From contig CM055197.1 of assembly GCA_029224185.1 (NCBI GenBank), forward strand, positions 23,140,862 through 23,204,861: 64,000 nucleotides of DNA. Reading direction: 5' to 3'. Positions within the stretch are counted from its first letter, which is position 1; each line of letters starts with the position of its first letter. This document shows positions 28,401 through 39,221 of the stretch, one piece after another. The notes under the pieces were generated by a model. The model was not told where the DNA came from, did not search any database, and saw only the letters and a list, made by a program, of their open reading frames with translations. This DNA comes from Karalla daura. Taxonomy: Eukaryota > Chordata > Actinopteri > Chaetodontiformes > Leiognathidae. Position numbers and translations under genes: made by a program.

Positions 28401-31293
28401 CCTATACTCAAATGGGTGGAGGAGGAACAAAACTGATCATTCTACAATCAAAATAATTACACTTTGATAGTGCTTAGCAACTTAAAGTCAAAGGACTAAA
28501 GTTGATATGACTTGAACATTTCCCAAAGGAATCTCCCTTTGAAGTCTTCAGGAAGATCAAAGGCGTCAGCGATGATGTCACACTGGCTCACCTTGTCTAA
28601 CATCAATATGTCACTGTGACATTGTCAGGTGCCTTCCTCATGTAGTGAGTATTTTGATGATATCTCTGTGACTCGAATAGGAAAAGAAGAAAGGACAACT
28701 TTGAAATGAAAAGTCTGCCCTGGGTAATTAGCTTGATTTTGAAATCCAAAATCAGACTTATGACAAAGGATTTACTCTTAACTTCCTTCACACAAATGGG
28801 TGAAGGAGGAACTAAATTGATCATTCTAAAATCAAAGTAATCATACATTGACGTTCCTGAGCAGCCTAAACTCAATGGACTAAAGTCGAGATGACCTGAA
28901 CATTTGCCAAAGGAATCACGCTTTGAAGTCTTCAGGAAGATCAAAGGCATCGGCGATGATGTCACACTGGCTCACCTTGTCTGACATCAATATGTCACTG
29001 TGACATTGTCAGGTGCCTTCCTCATGTAGTGAGTATTTTGATGATATCTCTGTGACTCGAATAGGAAAATAAGAAAGGACAACTTTGAAAAGAAAAGTCT
29101 GCCCTGGGTAATTAGCTTGATTTTGAAATCCAAAATCAGACTTATGAAAAAGGATTTACTCTTAACTTCCTTCACACAAATGGGTGAAGGAGGAACTAAA
29201 TTGATCATTCTAAAATCAAAGTAGTGATACATTGACATTCCTGAGCAGCCAAAACTCAATGGACTAAAGTCGAGATGACCTGAACATTTCCCAAAGGAAT
29301 CACGCTTTGAAGTCTTCAGGAAGATCAAAGGCGTCAGCGATGATGTCACACTGGCTCACCTTGTCTGACATCAATATGTCACTGTGACATTATCAGGTGT
29401 CTAACTCATGTAGTGAGTAGTCTGATGATATCTCTGTGACATCATAAGGAAAATAAAAAACGACAACATTGAAAAGAAAAGTCTGCCCTGGGTAATTAGC
29501 TTGATTTTGTAATCCAAAATCAAGGTATTGAGAAAGGGGTTACACTTGACCTCCTAAACTCAAATGGGTGGAGGAGGAACAAAACTGATCATTCTACAAT
29601 CAAAATAATTACACTTTGATAGTGCTTAGCAACTTAAAGTCAAAGGACTAAAGTTGATATGACCTGAACATTTCCCAAAGGAATCACCCTTTGAAGTCTT
29701 CAGGAAGATCAAAGGCGTCAGCGATGATGTCACCCTGGCTCACCTTGTCTGACATCAATATGTCACTGTGACATTGTCAGGTGCATTCCTCATGTAGTGA
29801 GTATTTTGATGATATCTCTGTGACTCGAATAGGAAAATAAAAAAGGACAACTTTGAAAAGAAAAGTCTGCCCTGGGTAATTAGCTTGATTTTGAAATCCA
29901 AAATCAAGGTTGTGAGAAAGGGGTTACACTTGACCTCCTATACTCAAATGGGTGGAGGAGGAACAAAACTGATCATTCTACAATCAAAATAATTACACTT
30001 TGATAGTGCTTAGCAACTTAAAGTCAAAGGACTAAAGTTGATATGACTTGAACATTTCCCAAAGGAATCTCCCTTTGAAGTCTTCAGGAAGATCAAAGGC
30101 GTCAGCGATGATGTCACACTGGCTCACCTTGTCTAACATCAATATGTCACTGTGACATTGTCAGGTGCCTTCCTCATGTAGTGAGTATTTTGATGATATC
30201 TCTGTGACTCGAATAGGAAAAGAAGAAAGGACAACTTTGAAATGAAAAGTCTGCCCTGGGTAATTAGCTTGATTTTGAAATCCAAAATCAGACTTATGAC
30301 AAAGGATTTACTCTTAACTTCCTTCACACAAATGGGTGAAGGAGGAACTAAATTGATCATTCTAAAATCAAAGTAGTGATACATTGACATTCCTGAGCAG
30401 CCTAAACTCAATGGACTAAAGTCGAGATGACCTGAACATTTCCCAAAGGAATCACGCTTTGAAGTCTTCAGGAAGATCAAAGGCGTCAGCGATGATGTCA
30501 CACTGGCTCACCTTGTCTGACATCAATATGTCACTGTGACATTATCAGGTGTCTTACTCATGTAGTGAGTAGTCTGATGATATCTCTGTGACATCATTAG
30601 GAAAATAAAAAACGACAACATTGAAAAGAAAAGTCTGTCCTGGGTAATTAGCTTGATTTTGTAATCCAAAATCAAGGTAATGAGAAAGGGGTAACACTTG
30701 ACCTCCTAAACTCAAATGGGTGGAGGAGGAACAAAACTGATCATTCTACAATCAAAATAATTACACTTTGATAGTGCTTAGCAACTTAAAGTCAAAGGAC
30801 TAAAGTTGATATGACTTGAACAATTCCCAATGGAATCACGCTTTGAAGCCTTCAGGAAGATCAAAGGCGTCAGCGATGATGTCACACTGGCTCACCTTGT
30901 CTGACATCAATATGTCACTGTGACATTGTCAGGTGCCTTCCTCATGTAGTGAGTATTTTGATGATATCTCTGTGACTCGAATAGGAAAATAAAAAAGGAC
31001 AACTTTGAAAAGAAAAGTCTGCCCTGGGTAATTAGCTTGATTTTGAAATCCAAAATCAAGGTTGTGAGAAAGGGGTTACACTTGACCTCCTATACTCAAA
31101 TGGGTGGAGGAGGAACAAAACTGATCATTCTACAATCAAAATAATTACACTTTGATAGTGCTTAGCAACTTAAAGTCAAAGGACTAAAGTTGATATGACT
31201 TGAACATTTCCCAAAGGAATCTCCCTTTGAAGTCTTCAGGAAGATCAAAGGCGTCAGCGATGATGTCACACTGGCTCACCTTGTCTGACATCA
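22463..31293. repeat. 25-monomer HOR, copy 3, incomplete (23 monomers)
   Basis: It follows copy 2 at an offset of 9599 bp through the monomers starting at 22463 B, 22847 A, 23231 A, 23615 A, 23999 B, 24383 A, 24767 C (383 bp), 25150 A, 25534 B, 25918 A, 26302 B, 26686 A, 27070 C, 27454 A, 27838 B, 28222 C, 28606 A, 28990 A, 29374 B, 29758 C, 30142 A, 30526 B and 30910 C. Near 31210-31220 it leaves the pattern: copy 2 reads GGAATCACGC and continues into a B monomer, whereas this copy reads GGAATCTCCC and continues into an A monomer. The last two monomers (B, A) of the unit are thus replaced by a 7-monomer cycle. Confidence 0.88.
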
Positions 31294-31677
31294 ATATGTC
31301 ACTGTGACATTGTCAGGTGCCTTCCTCATGTAGTGAGTATTTTGATGATATCTCTGTGACTCGAATAGGAAAATAAGAAAGGACAACTTTGAAATGAAAA
31401 GTCTGCCCTGGGTAATTAGCTTGATTTTGAAATCCAAAATCAGACTTATGACAAAGGATTTACTCTTAACTTCCTTCACACAAATGGGTGAAGGAGGAAC
31501 TAAATTGATCATTCTAAAATCAAAGTAATCATACATTGACGTTCCTGAGCAGCCTCAACTCAATGGACTAAAGTCGAGATGACCTGAACATTTGCCAAAG
31601 GAATCACGCTTTGAAGTCTTCAGGAAGATCAAAGGCATCGGCGATGATGTCACACTGGCTCACCTTGTCTGACATCA
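28990..31677. repeat. 7-monomer HOR, copy a (2688 bp)
   Basis: Monomer types A B C A B C A at 28990, 29374, 29758, 30142, 30526, 30910 and 31294. It overlaps the end of copy 3 of the large HOR. Markers repeating after 2688 bp include CATCATAAGG in the B at 29374, CTAACATCAAT before the A at 30142, and GTCTGTCCTGG in the B at 30526. The order equals the segment A A B C A B C at 9408-12095 of the large HOR shifted by one monomer, so this cycle probably arose by amplifying that segment. Confidence 0.87.
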
Positions 31678-34365
31678 ATATGTCACTGTGACATTGTCAG
31701 GTGCCTTCCTCATGTAGTGAGTATTTTGATGATATCTCTGTGACTCGAATAGGAAAATAAGAAAGGACAACTTTGAAAAGAAAAGTCTGCCCTGGGTAAT
31801 TAGCTTGATTTTGAAATCCAAAATCAGACTTATGAAAAAGGATTTACTCTTAACTTCCTTCACACAAATGGGTGAAGGAGGAACTAAATTGATCATTCTA
31901 AAATCAAAGTAGTGATACATTGACATTCCTGAGCAGCCAAAACTCAATGGACTAAAGTCGAGATGACCTGAACATTTCCCAAAGGAATCACGCTTTGAAG
32001 TCTTCAGGAAGATCAAAGGCGTCAGCGATGATGTCACACTGGCTCACCTTGTCTGACATCAATATGTCACTGTGACATTATCAGGTGTCTAACTCATGTA
32101 GTGAGTAGTCTGATGATATCTCTGTGACATCATAAGGAAAATAAAAAACGACAACATTGAAAAGAAAAGTCTGCCCTGGGTAATTAGCTTGATTTTGTAA
32201 TCCAAAATCAAGGTATTGAGAAAGGGGTTACACTTGACCTCCTAAACTCAAATGGGTGGAGGAGGAACAAAACTGATCATTCTACAATCAAAATAATTAC
32301 ACTTTGATAGTGCTTAGCAACTTAAAGTCAAAGGACTAAAGTTGATATGACCTGAACATTTCCCAAAGGAATCACCCTTTGAAGTCTTCAGGAAGATCAA
32401 AGGCGTCAGCGATGATGTCACCCTGGCTCACCTTGTCTGACATCAATATGTCACTGTGACATTGTCAGGTGCATTCCTCATGTAGTGAGTATTTTGATGA
32501 TATCTCTGTGACTCGAATAGGAAAATAAAAAAGGACAACTTTGAAAAGAAAAGTCTGCCCTGGGTAATTAGCTTGATTTTGAAATCCAAAATCAAGGTTG
32601 TGAGAAAGGGGTTACACTTGACCTCCTATACTCAAATGGGTGGAGGAGGAACAAAACTGATCATTCTACAATCAAAATAATTACACTTTGATAGTGCTTA
32701 GCAACTTAAAGTCAAAGGACTAAAGTTGATATGACTTGAACATTTCCCAAAGGAATCTCCCTTTGAAGTCTTCAGGAAGATCAAAGGCGTCAGCGATGAT
32801 GTCACACTGGCTCACCTTGTCTAACATCAATATGTCACTGTGACATTGTCAGGTGCCTTCCTCATGTAGTGAGTATTTTGATGATATCTCTGTGACTCGA
32901 ATAGGAAAAGAAGAAAGGACAACTTTGAAATGAAAAGTCTGCCCTGGGTAATTAGCTTGATTTTGAAATCCAAAATCAGACTTATGACAAAGGATTTACT
33001 CTTAACTTCCTTCACACAAATGGGTGAAGGAGGAACTAAATTGATCATTCTAAAATCAAAGTAGTGATACATTGACATTCCTGAGCAGCCTAAACTCAAT
33101 GGACTAAAGTCGAGATGACCTGAACATTTCCCAAAGGAATCACGCTTTGAAGTCTTCAGGAAGATCAAAGGCGTCAGCGATGATGTCACACTGGCTCACC
33201 TTGTCTGACATCAATATGTCACTGTGACATTATCAGGTGTCTTACTCATGTAGTGAGTAGTCTGATGATATCTCTGTGACATCATTAGGAAAATAAAAAA
33301 CGACAACATTGAAAAGAAAAGTCTGTCCTGGGTAATTAGCTTGATTTTGTAATCCAAAATCAAGGTAATGAGAAAGGGGTAACACTTGACCTCCTAAACT
33401 CAAATGGGTGGAGGAGGAACAAAACTGATCATTCTACAATCAAAATAATTACACTTTGATAGTGCTTAGCAACTTAAAGTCAAAGGACTAAAGTTGATAT
33501 GACTTGAACAATTCCCAATGGAATCACGCTTTGAAGCCTTCAGGAAGATCAAAGGCGTCAGCGATGATGTCACACTGGCTCACCTTGTCTGACATCAATA
33601 TGTCACTGTGACATTGTCAGGTGCCTTCCTCATGTAGTGAGTATTTTGATGATATCTCTGTGACTCGAATAGGAAAATAAAAAAGGACAACTTTGAAAAG
33701 AAAAGTCTGCCCTGGGTAATTAGCTTGATTTTGAAATCCAAAATCAAGGTTGTGAGAAAGGGGTTACACTTGACCTCCTATACTCAAATGGGTGGAGGAG
33801 GAACAAAACTGATCATTCTACAATCAAAATAATTACACTTTGATAGTGCTTAGCAACTTAAAGTCAAAGGACTAAAGTTGATATGACTTGAACATTTCCC
33901 AAAGGAATCTCCCTTTGAAGTCTTCAGGAAGATCAAAGGCGTCAGCGATGATGTCACACTGGCTCACCTTGTCTGACATCAATATGTCACTGTGACATTG
34001 TCAGGTGCCTTCCTCATGTAGTGAGTATTTTGATGATATCTCTGTGACTCGAATAGGAAAATAAGAAAGGACAACTTTGAAATGAAAAGTCTGCCCTGGG
34101 TAATTAGCTTGATTTTGAAATCCAAAATCAGACTTATGACAAAGGATTTACTCTTAACTTCCTTCACACAAATGGGTGAAGGAGGAACTAAATTGATCAT
34201 TCTAAAATCAAAGTAATCATACATTGACGTTCCTGAGCAGCCTCAACTCAATGGACTAAAGTCGAGATGACCTGAACATTTCCCAAAGGAATCACGCTTT
34301 GAAGTCTTCAGGAAGATCAAAGGCATCGGCGATGATGTCACACTGGCTCACCTTGTCTGACATCA
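31678..34365. repeat. 7-monomer HOR, copy b (2688 bp)
   Basis: Monomer starts 31678 A, 32062 B, 32446 C, 32830 A, 33214 B, 33598 C, 33982 A. It is almost base-for-base the same as copy a, including CATCATAAGG, CTAACATCAAT, GTCTGTCCTGG, and AGCCTCAACTC in the final A (near 31552 and 34240). One difference seen by eye: TTTGCCAAAGG near 31590 against TTTCCCAAAGG near 34278. Confidence 0.87.
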
Positions 34366-34748
34366 ATATGTCACTGTGACATTGTCAGGTGCCTTCCTCA
34401 TGTAGTGAGTATTTTGATGATATCTCTGTGACTCGAATAGGAAAATAAAAAAGGACAACTTTGAAAAGAAAAGTCTGCCCTGGGTAATTAGTTGATTTTG
34501 AAATCCAAAATCAGACTTATGAAAAAGGATTTACTCTTAACTTCCTTCACACAAATGGGTGAAGGAGGAACTAAATTGATCATTCTAAAATCAAAGTAGT
34601 GATACATTGACATTCCTGAGCAGCCTAAACTCAATGGACTAAAGTCGAGATGACCTGAACATTTCCCAAAGGAATCACGCTTTGAAGTCTTCAGGAAGAT
34701 CAAAGGCGTCAGCGATGATGTCACACTGGCTCACCTTGTCTGACATCA
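34366..34748. repeat. 383-bp A monomer, hairpin-flank deletion lineage
   Basis: One base is missing just before the central hairpin (AATTAGTTGATTTTG for AATTAGCTTGATTTTG, near 34491). The same allele occurs in the monomers at 46134, 53044, 57650 and 61104. It is absent from the 24/25-monomer HOR, so it arose in, or is confined to, the right part of the array. Confidence 0.88.
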
Positions 34749-37700
34749 ATATGTCACTGTGACATTATCAGGTGTCAAACTCATGTAGTGAGTAGTCTGA
34801 TGATATCTCTGTGACATCATTAGGAAAATAAAAAACGACAACATTGAAAAGAAAAGTCTGCCCTGGGTAATTAGCTTGATTTTGTAATCCAAAATCAAGG
34901 TATTGAGAAAGGGGTTACACTTGACCTCCTAAACTCAAATGGGTGGAGGAGGAACAAAACTGATCATTCTACAATCAAAATAATTACACTTTGATAGTGC
35001 TTAGCAACTTAAAGTCAAAGGACTAAAGTTGATATGACCTGAACATTTCCCAAAGGAATCACCCTTTGAAGTCTTCAGGAAGATCAAAGGCGTCAGCGAT
35101 GATGTCACCCTGGCTCACCTTGTCTGACATCAATATGTCACTGTGACATTGTCAGGTGCATTCCTCATGTAGTGAGTATTTTGATGATATCTCTGTGACT
35201 CGAATAGGAAAATAAAAAAGGACAACTTTGAAAAGAAAAGTCTGCCCTGGGTAATTAGCTTGATTTTGAAATCCAAAATCAAGGTTGTGAGAAAGGGGTT
35301 ACACTTGACCTCCTATACTCAAATGGGTGGAGGAGGAACAAAACTGATCATTCTACAATCAAAATAATTACACTTTGATAGTGCTTAGCAACTTAAAGTC
35401 AAAGGACTAAAGTTGATATGACTTGAACATTTCCCAAAGGAATCCCGCTTTGAAGTCTTCAGGAAGATCAAAGGCATCGGCGATGATGTCACACTGGCTC
35501 ACCTTGTCTGACATCAATATGTCACTGTGACATTGTCAGGTGCCTTCCTCATGTAGTGAGTATTTTGATGATATCTCTGTGACTCGAATAGGAAAATAAA
35601 AAACGACAACTTTGAAAAGAAAAGTCTGCCCTGGGTAATTAGCTTGATTTTGAAATCCAAAATCAGACTTATGAAAAAGGATTTACTCTTAACTTCCTTC
35701 ACACAAATGGGTGAAGGAGGAACTAAATTGATCATTCTAAAATCAAAGTAGTGATACATTGACGTTCCTGAGCAGCCTAAACTCAATGGACTAAAGTCGA
35801 GATGACCTGAACATTTCCCAAAGGAATCACGCTTTGAAGTCTTCAGGAAGATCAAAGGCGTCAGCGATGATGTCACACTGGCTCACCTTGTCTGACATCA
35901 ATATGTCACTGTGACATTATCAGGTGTCTAACTCATGTAGTGAGTAGTCTGATGAAATCTCTGTGACATCATTAGGAAAATAAAAAACGACAACATTGAA
36001 AAGAAAAGTCTGCCCTGGGTAATTAGCTTGATTTTGTAATCCAAAATCAAGGTATTGAGAAAGGGGTAACACTTGACCTCCTAAACTCAAATGGGTGGAG
36101 GAGGAAGACAACTGATCATTCTACAATCAAAATAATTACACTTTGATAGTGCTTAGCAACTTAAAGTCAAAGGACTAAAGTTGATATGACTTGAACAATT
36201 CCCAATGGAATCACGCTTTGAAGTCTTCAGGAAGATCAAAGGCGTCAGCGATGATGTCACACTGGCTCACCTTGTCTGACATCAATATGTCACTGTGACA
36301 TTGTCAGGTGCCTTCCTCATGTAGTGAGTATTTTGATGATATCTCTGTGACTCGAATAGGAAAATAAAAAAGGACAACTTTGAAAAGAAAAGTCTGCCCT
36401 GGGTAATTAGCTTGATTTTGAAATCCAAAATCAGACTTATGACAAAGGATTTACTCTTAACTTCCTTAACACAAATGGGTGAAGGAGGAACTAAATTGAT
36501 CATTCTAAAATCAAAGTAGTGATACATTGACGTTGCTGAGCAGCTTAAACTCAATGGACGAAAGTCGAGATGACCTGAACATTTCCCAAAGGAATCACGC
36601 TTTGAAGTCTTCAGGAAGATCAAAGGCGTCAGCGATGATGTCACACTGGCTAACCTTGTCTGACATCAACATGTCACTGTGACATTGTCAGGTGCCTTCC
36701 TCATGTAGTGAGTATTTTGATGATATCTCTTGACTCGAATAGGAAAATAAAAAAGGACAACTTTGAAAAGAAAAGTCTGCCCTGGGTAATTAGCTTGATT
36801 TTGAAATCCAAAATCAGACTTATGACAAAGGATTTACTCTTAACTTCCTTCACACAAATGGGTGAAGAAGGAACTAAATTGATCATTCTAAAATCAAAGT
36901 AGTGATACATTGACGTTCCTGAGCAGCCTAAACTCAATGGACTAAAGTTGAGATGACCTGAACATTTCCCAAAGGAATCACGCTTTGAAGTCTTCAGGAA
37001 GATCAAAGGCGTCAGCGATGATGTCACACTGGCTCACCTTGTCTGACATCAATATGTCACTGTGACATTATCAGGTGTCTTACTCATGTAGTGAGTAGTC
37101 TGATGATATCTCTGTGACATCATTAGGAAAATAAAAAACGACAACATTGAAAAGAAAAGTCTGCCCTGGGTAATTAGCTTGATTTTGTAATCCAAAATCA
37201 AGGTAATGAGAAAGGGGCTACACTTGACCTCCTAAACTCAAATGGGTGGAGGAGGAACAAAACTGATCATTCTACAATCAAAATAATTACACTTTGATAG
37301 TGCTTAGCAACTTAAAGTCAAAGGACTAAAGTTGATATGACTTGAACATTTCCCAAAGGAATCACCCTTTGAAGTCTTCAGGAAGATCAAAGGCGTCAGC
37401 GATGATGTCACACTGGCTCACCTTGTCTGATATCAATATGTCACTGTGACATTGTCAGGTGCATTCCTCATGTAGTGAGTATTTTGATGATATCTCTGTG
37501 ACTCGAATAGGAAAATAAAAAAGGACAACTTTGAAAAGAAAAGTCTGCCCTGGGTAATTAGCTTGATTTTGAAATCCAAAATCAGACTAATGAAAAAGGA
37601 TTTACTCTTAACTTCCTTCACACAAATGGGTGAAGGAGGAACTAAATTGATCATTCTAAAATCAAAGTAATCATACATTGACGTTCCTGAGCAGCCTAAA
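34366..37700. repeat. Mixed monomer block up to the gap
   Basis: Monomers: 34366 A (383 bp), 34749 B, 35133 C, 35517 A, 35901 B, 36285 A, 36669 A (383 bp), 37052 B, 37436 A (broken by the gap). The stretch 32830-36668 resembles 44598-48436 at an offset of 11768 bp, with a C against A exchange at 35133/46901. This block and the 18-monomer HOR therefore share an ancestor. The A at 36669 combines the left half that has the one-base deletion (usually seen in C) with an R1 right half. The block is an irregular continuation of the 7-monomer cycle, not a clean repeat of it. Confidence 0.82.
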
Positions 37701-37800
37701 NNNNNNNNNNNNNNNNNNNNNNNNNNNNNNNNNNNNNNNNNNNNNNNNNNNNNNNNNNNNNNNNNNNNNNNNNNNNNNNNNNNNNNNNNNNNNNNNNNNN
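37701..37800. other. Assembly gap of 100 N inside the array
   Basis: Exactly 100 N interrupt the satellite. The left flank stops in a right half (GAGCAGCCTAAA) and the right flank resumes at CCTGGGTAAT of a left half. From the monomer register the missing sequence should be 232 bp plus a whole number of 384-bp monomers, so 100 is a placeholder and the two flanks are not at their true distance. Confidence 0.95.
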
Positions 37801-39221
37801 CCTGGGTAATGAGCTTGATTTGAAATCCAAAATCAGACTTATGACAAAGGATTTACTCTTAACTTCCTTAACACAAATGGGTGAAGGAGGAACTAAATTG
37901 ATCATTCTAAAATTAAAGTAATGACACATTGACGTTCCTGAGCAGCCTAAACTCAATGGACTAAAGTCGAGATGACCTGAACATGTCCCAAAGGAATCAC
38001 GCTTTGAAGTCTTCAGGAAGATCAAAGGCGTCAGCGATGATGTCACACTGGCTCACCTTGTCTGACATCAATATGTCACTGTGACATTGTCAGGTGCCTT
38101 CCTCATGTAGTGAGTATTTTGATGATATCTCTGTGACTCGAATAGGAAAATACAAAAGGACAACATTGAAAAGCAAAGTCTGCCTTGTGTAATTAGCTTG
38201 ATTTTGAAATCCAAAATCAGACTTATGAAAAAGGATTTACTCTAAACCTCCTTAACACAAATGGGTGAAGGAGGAACTAAATTGATCAATCTAAAATCAA
38301 AGTAATGATACATTGACGTTGCTGAGCAGCCTAAACTCAATGGACTAAAGTCGAGATGACCTGAACATTTCCCAAAGGAATCACGCTTTGAAGTCTTCAG
38401 GAAGATCAAAGGCGTCAGCGATGATGTCACACTGGCTCACCTTGTCTGACATCAATATGTCACTGTGACATTGTCAGGTGCCTTCCTCATGTAGTGAGTA
38501 TTTTGATGATATGTCTTGACTCGAATAGGAAAATAAAAAAGAACAACATTGAAAAGAAAAGTCTGCCCTGGGTAATTAGCTTGATTTTGAAATCCAAAAT
38601 CAGACTGGTGACAAAGGATTTACTCTTAACTACCTTGACACAAATGGGTGAAGGAGGAACTAAATTGATCATTCTACAATCAAAGTAATGATACATTGAC
38701 GTTCCTGAGCAGCCTAAACTCAATGGACTAAAGTCGAGATGACCTGAACATTTCCCAAAGGAATCACGCTTTGAAGTCTTCAGGAAGATCAAAGGCGTCA
38801 GCGATGATGTCACACTGGCTCACCTTGTCTGACATCAATATGTCACTGTGACATTATCAGGTGTCTAACTCATGTAGTGAGTAGTCTGATGATATCTCTG
38901 TGACATCATTAGGAAAATAAAAAACGACAACATTGAAAAGAAAAGTCTGCCCTGGGTAAATAGCTTGATTTTGTAATCCAAAATCAAGGTAATGAGAAAG
39001 GGGTTACACTTGACCTCCTTAACTCAAATGGGTGGAGGAGGAACAAAACTGATCATTCTACAATCAAAATAATTACACTTTGATAGTGCGTAGCAACTTA
39101 AAGTCAAAGGACTAAAGTTGATATGACTTGAACAATTCCCAATGGAATCACGCTTTGAAGTCTTCAGGAAGATCAAAGGCGTCAGCGATGATGTCACACT
39201 GGCTCACCTTGTCTGACATTA
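37801..39221. repeat. Most diverged monomers, right of the gap
   Basis: A partial R1 right half (37801-38070) is followed by 38071 A, 38455 A (383 bp) and 38838 B. Private differences are denser here than elsewhere: GAGCTTGATTTGAAATC with one T fewer (37811), AATTAAAG (37911), GACACATTG (37923), ACATGTCCC (37981), AAGCAAAGTCTGCCTTG (38170), TTGATCAATC (38283) and TACCTTGACAC (38632). They remain clearly the same satellite in the same register, but they look less homogenised, as at an array edge or an older segment. Sequence error next to the gap is possible for the first 100-200 bases. Confidence 0.8.

Noticed and set aside
35920..36111. 63-residue minus-strand open frame (MSSSSTHLSLGG...)
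   Set aside because: It occurs only in B monomers with a rare variant combination (35920, 47688, 54598), and these are duplicated copies of one segment.
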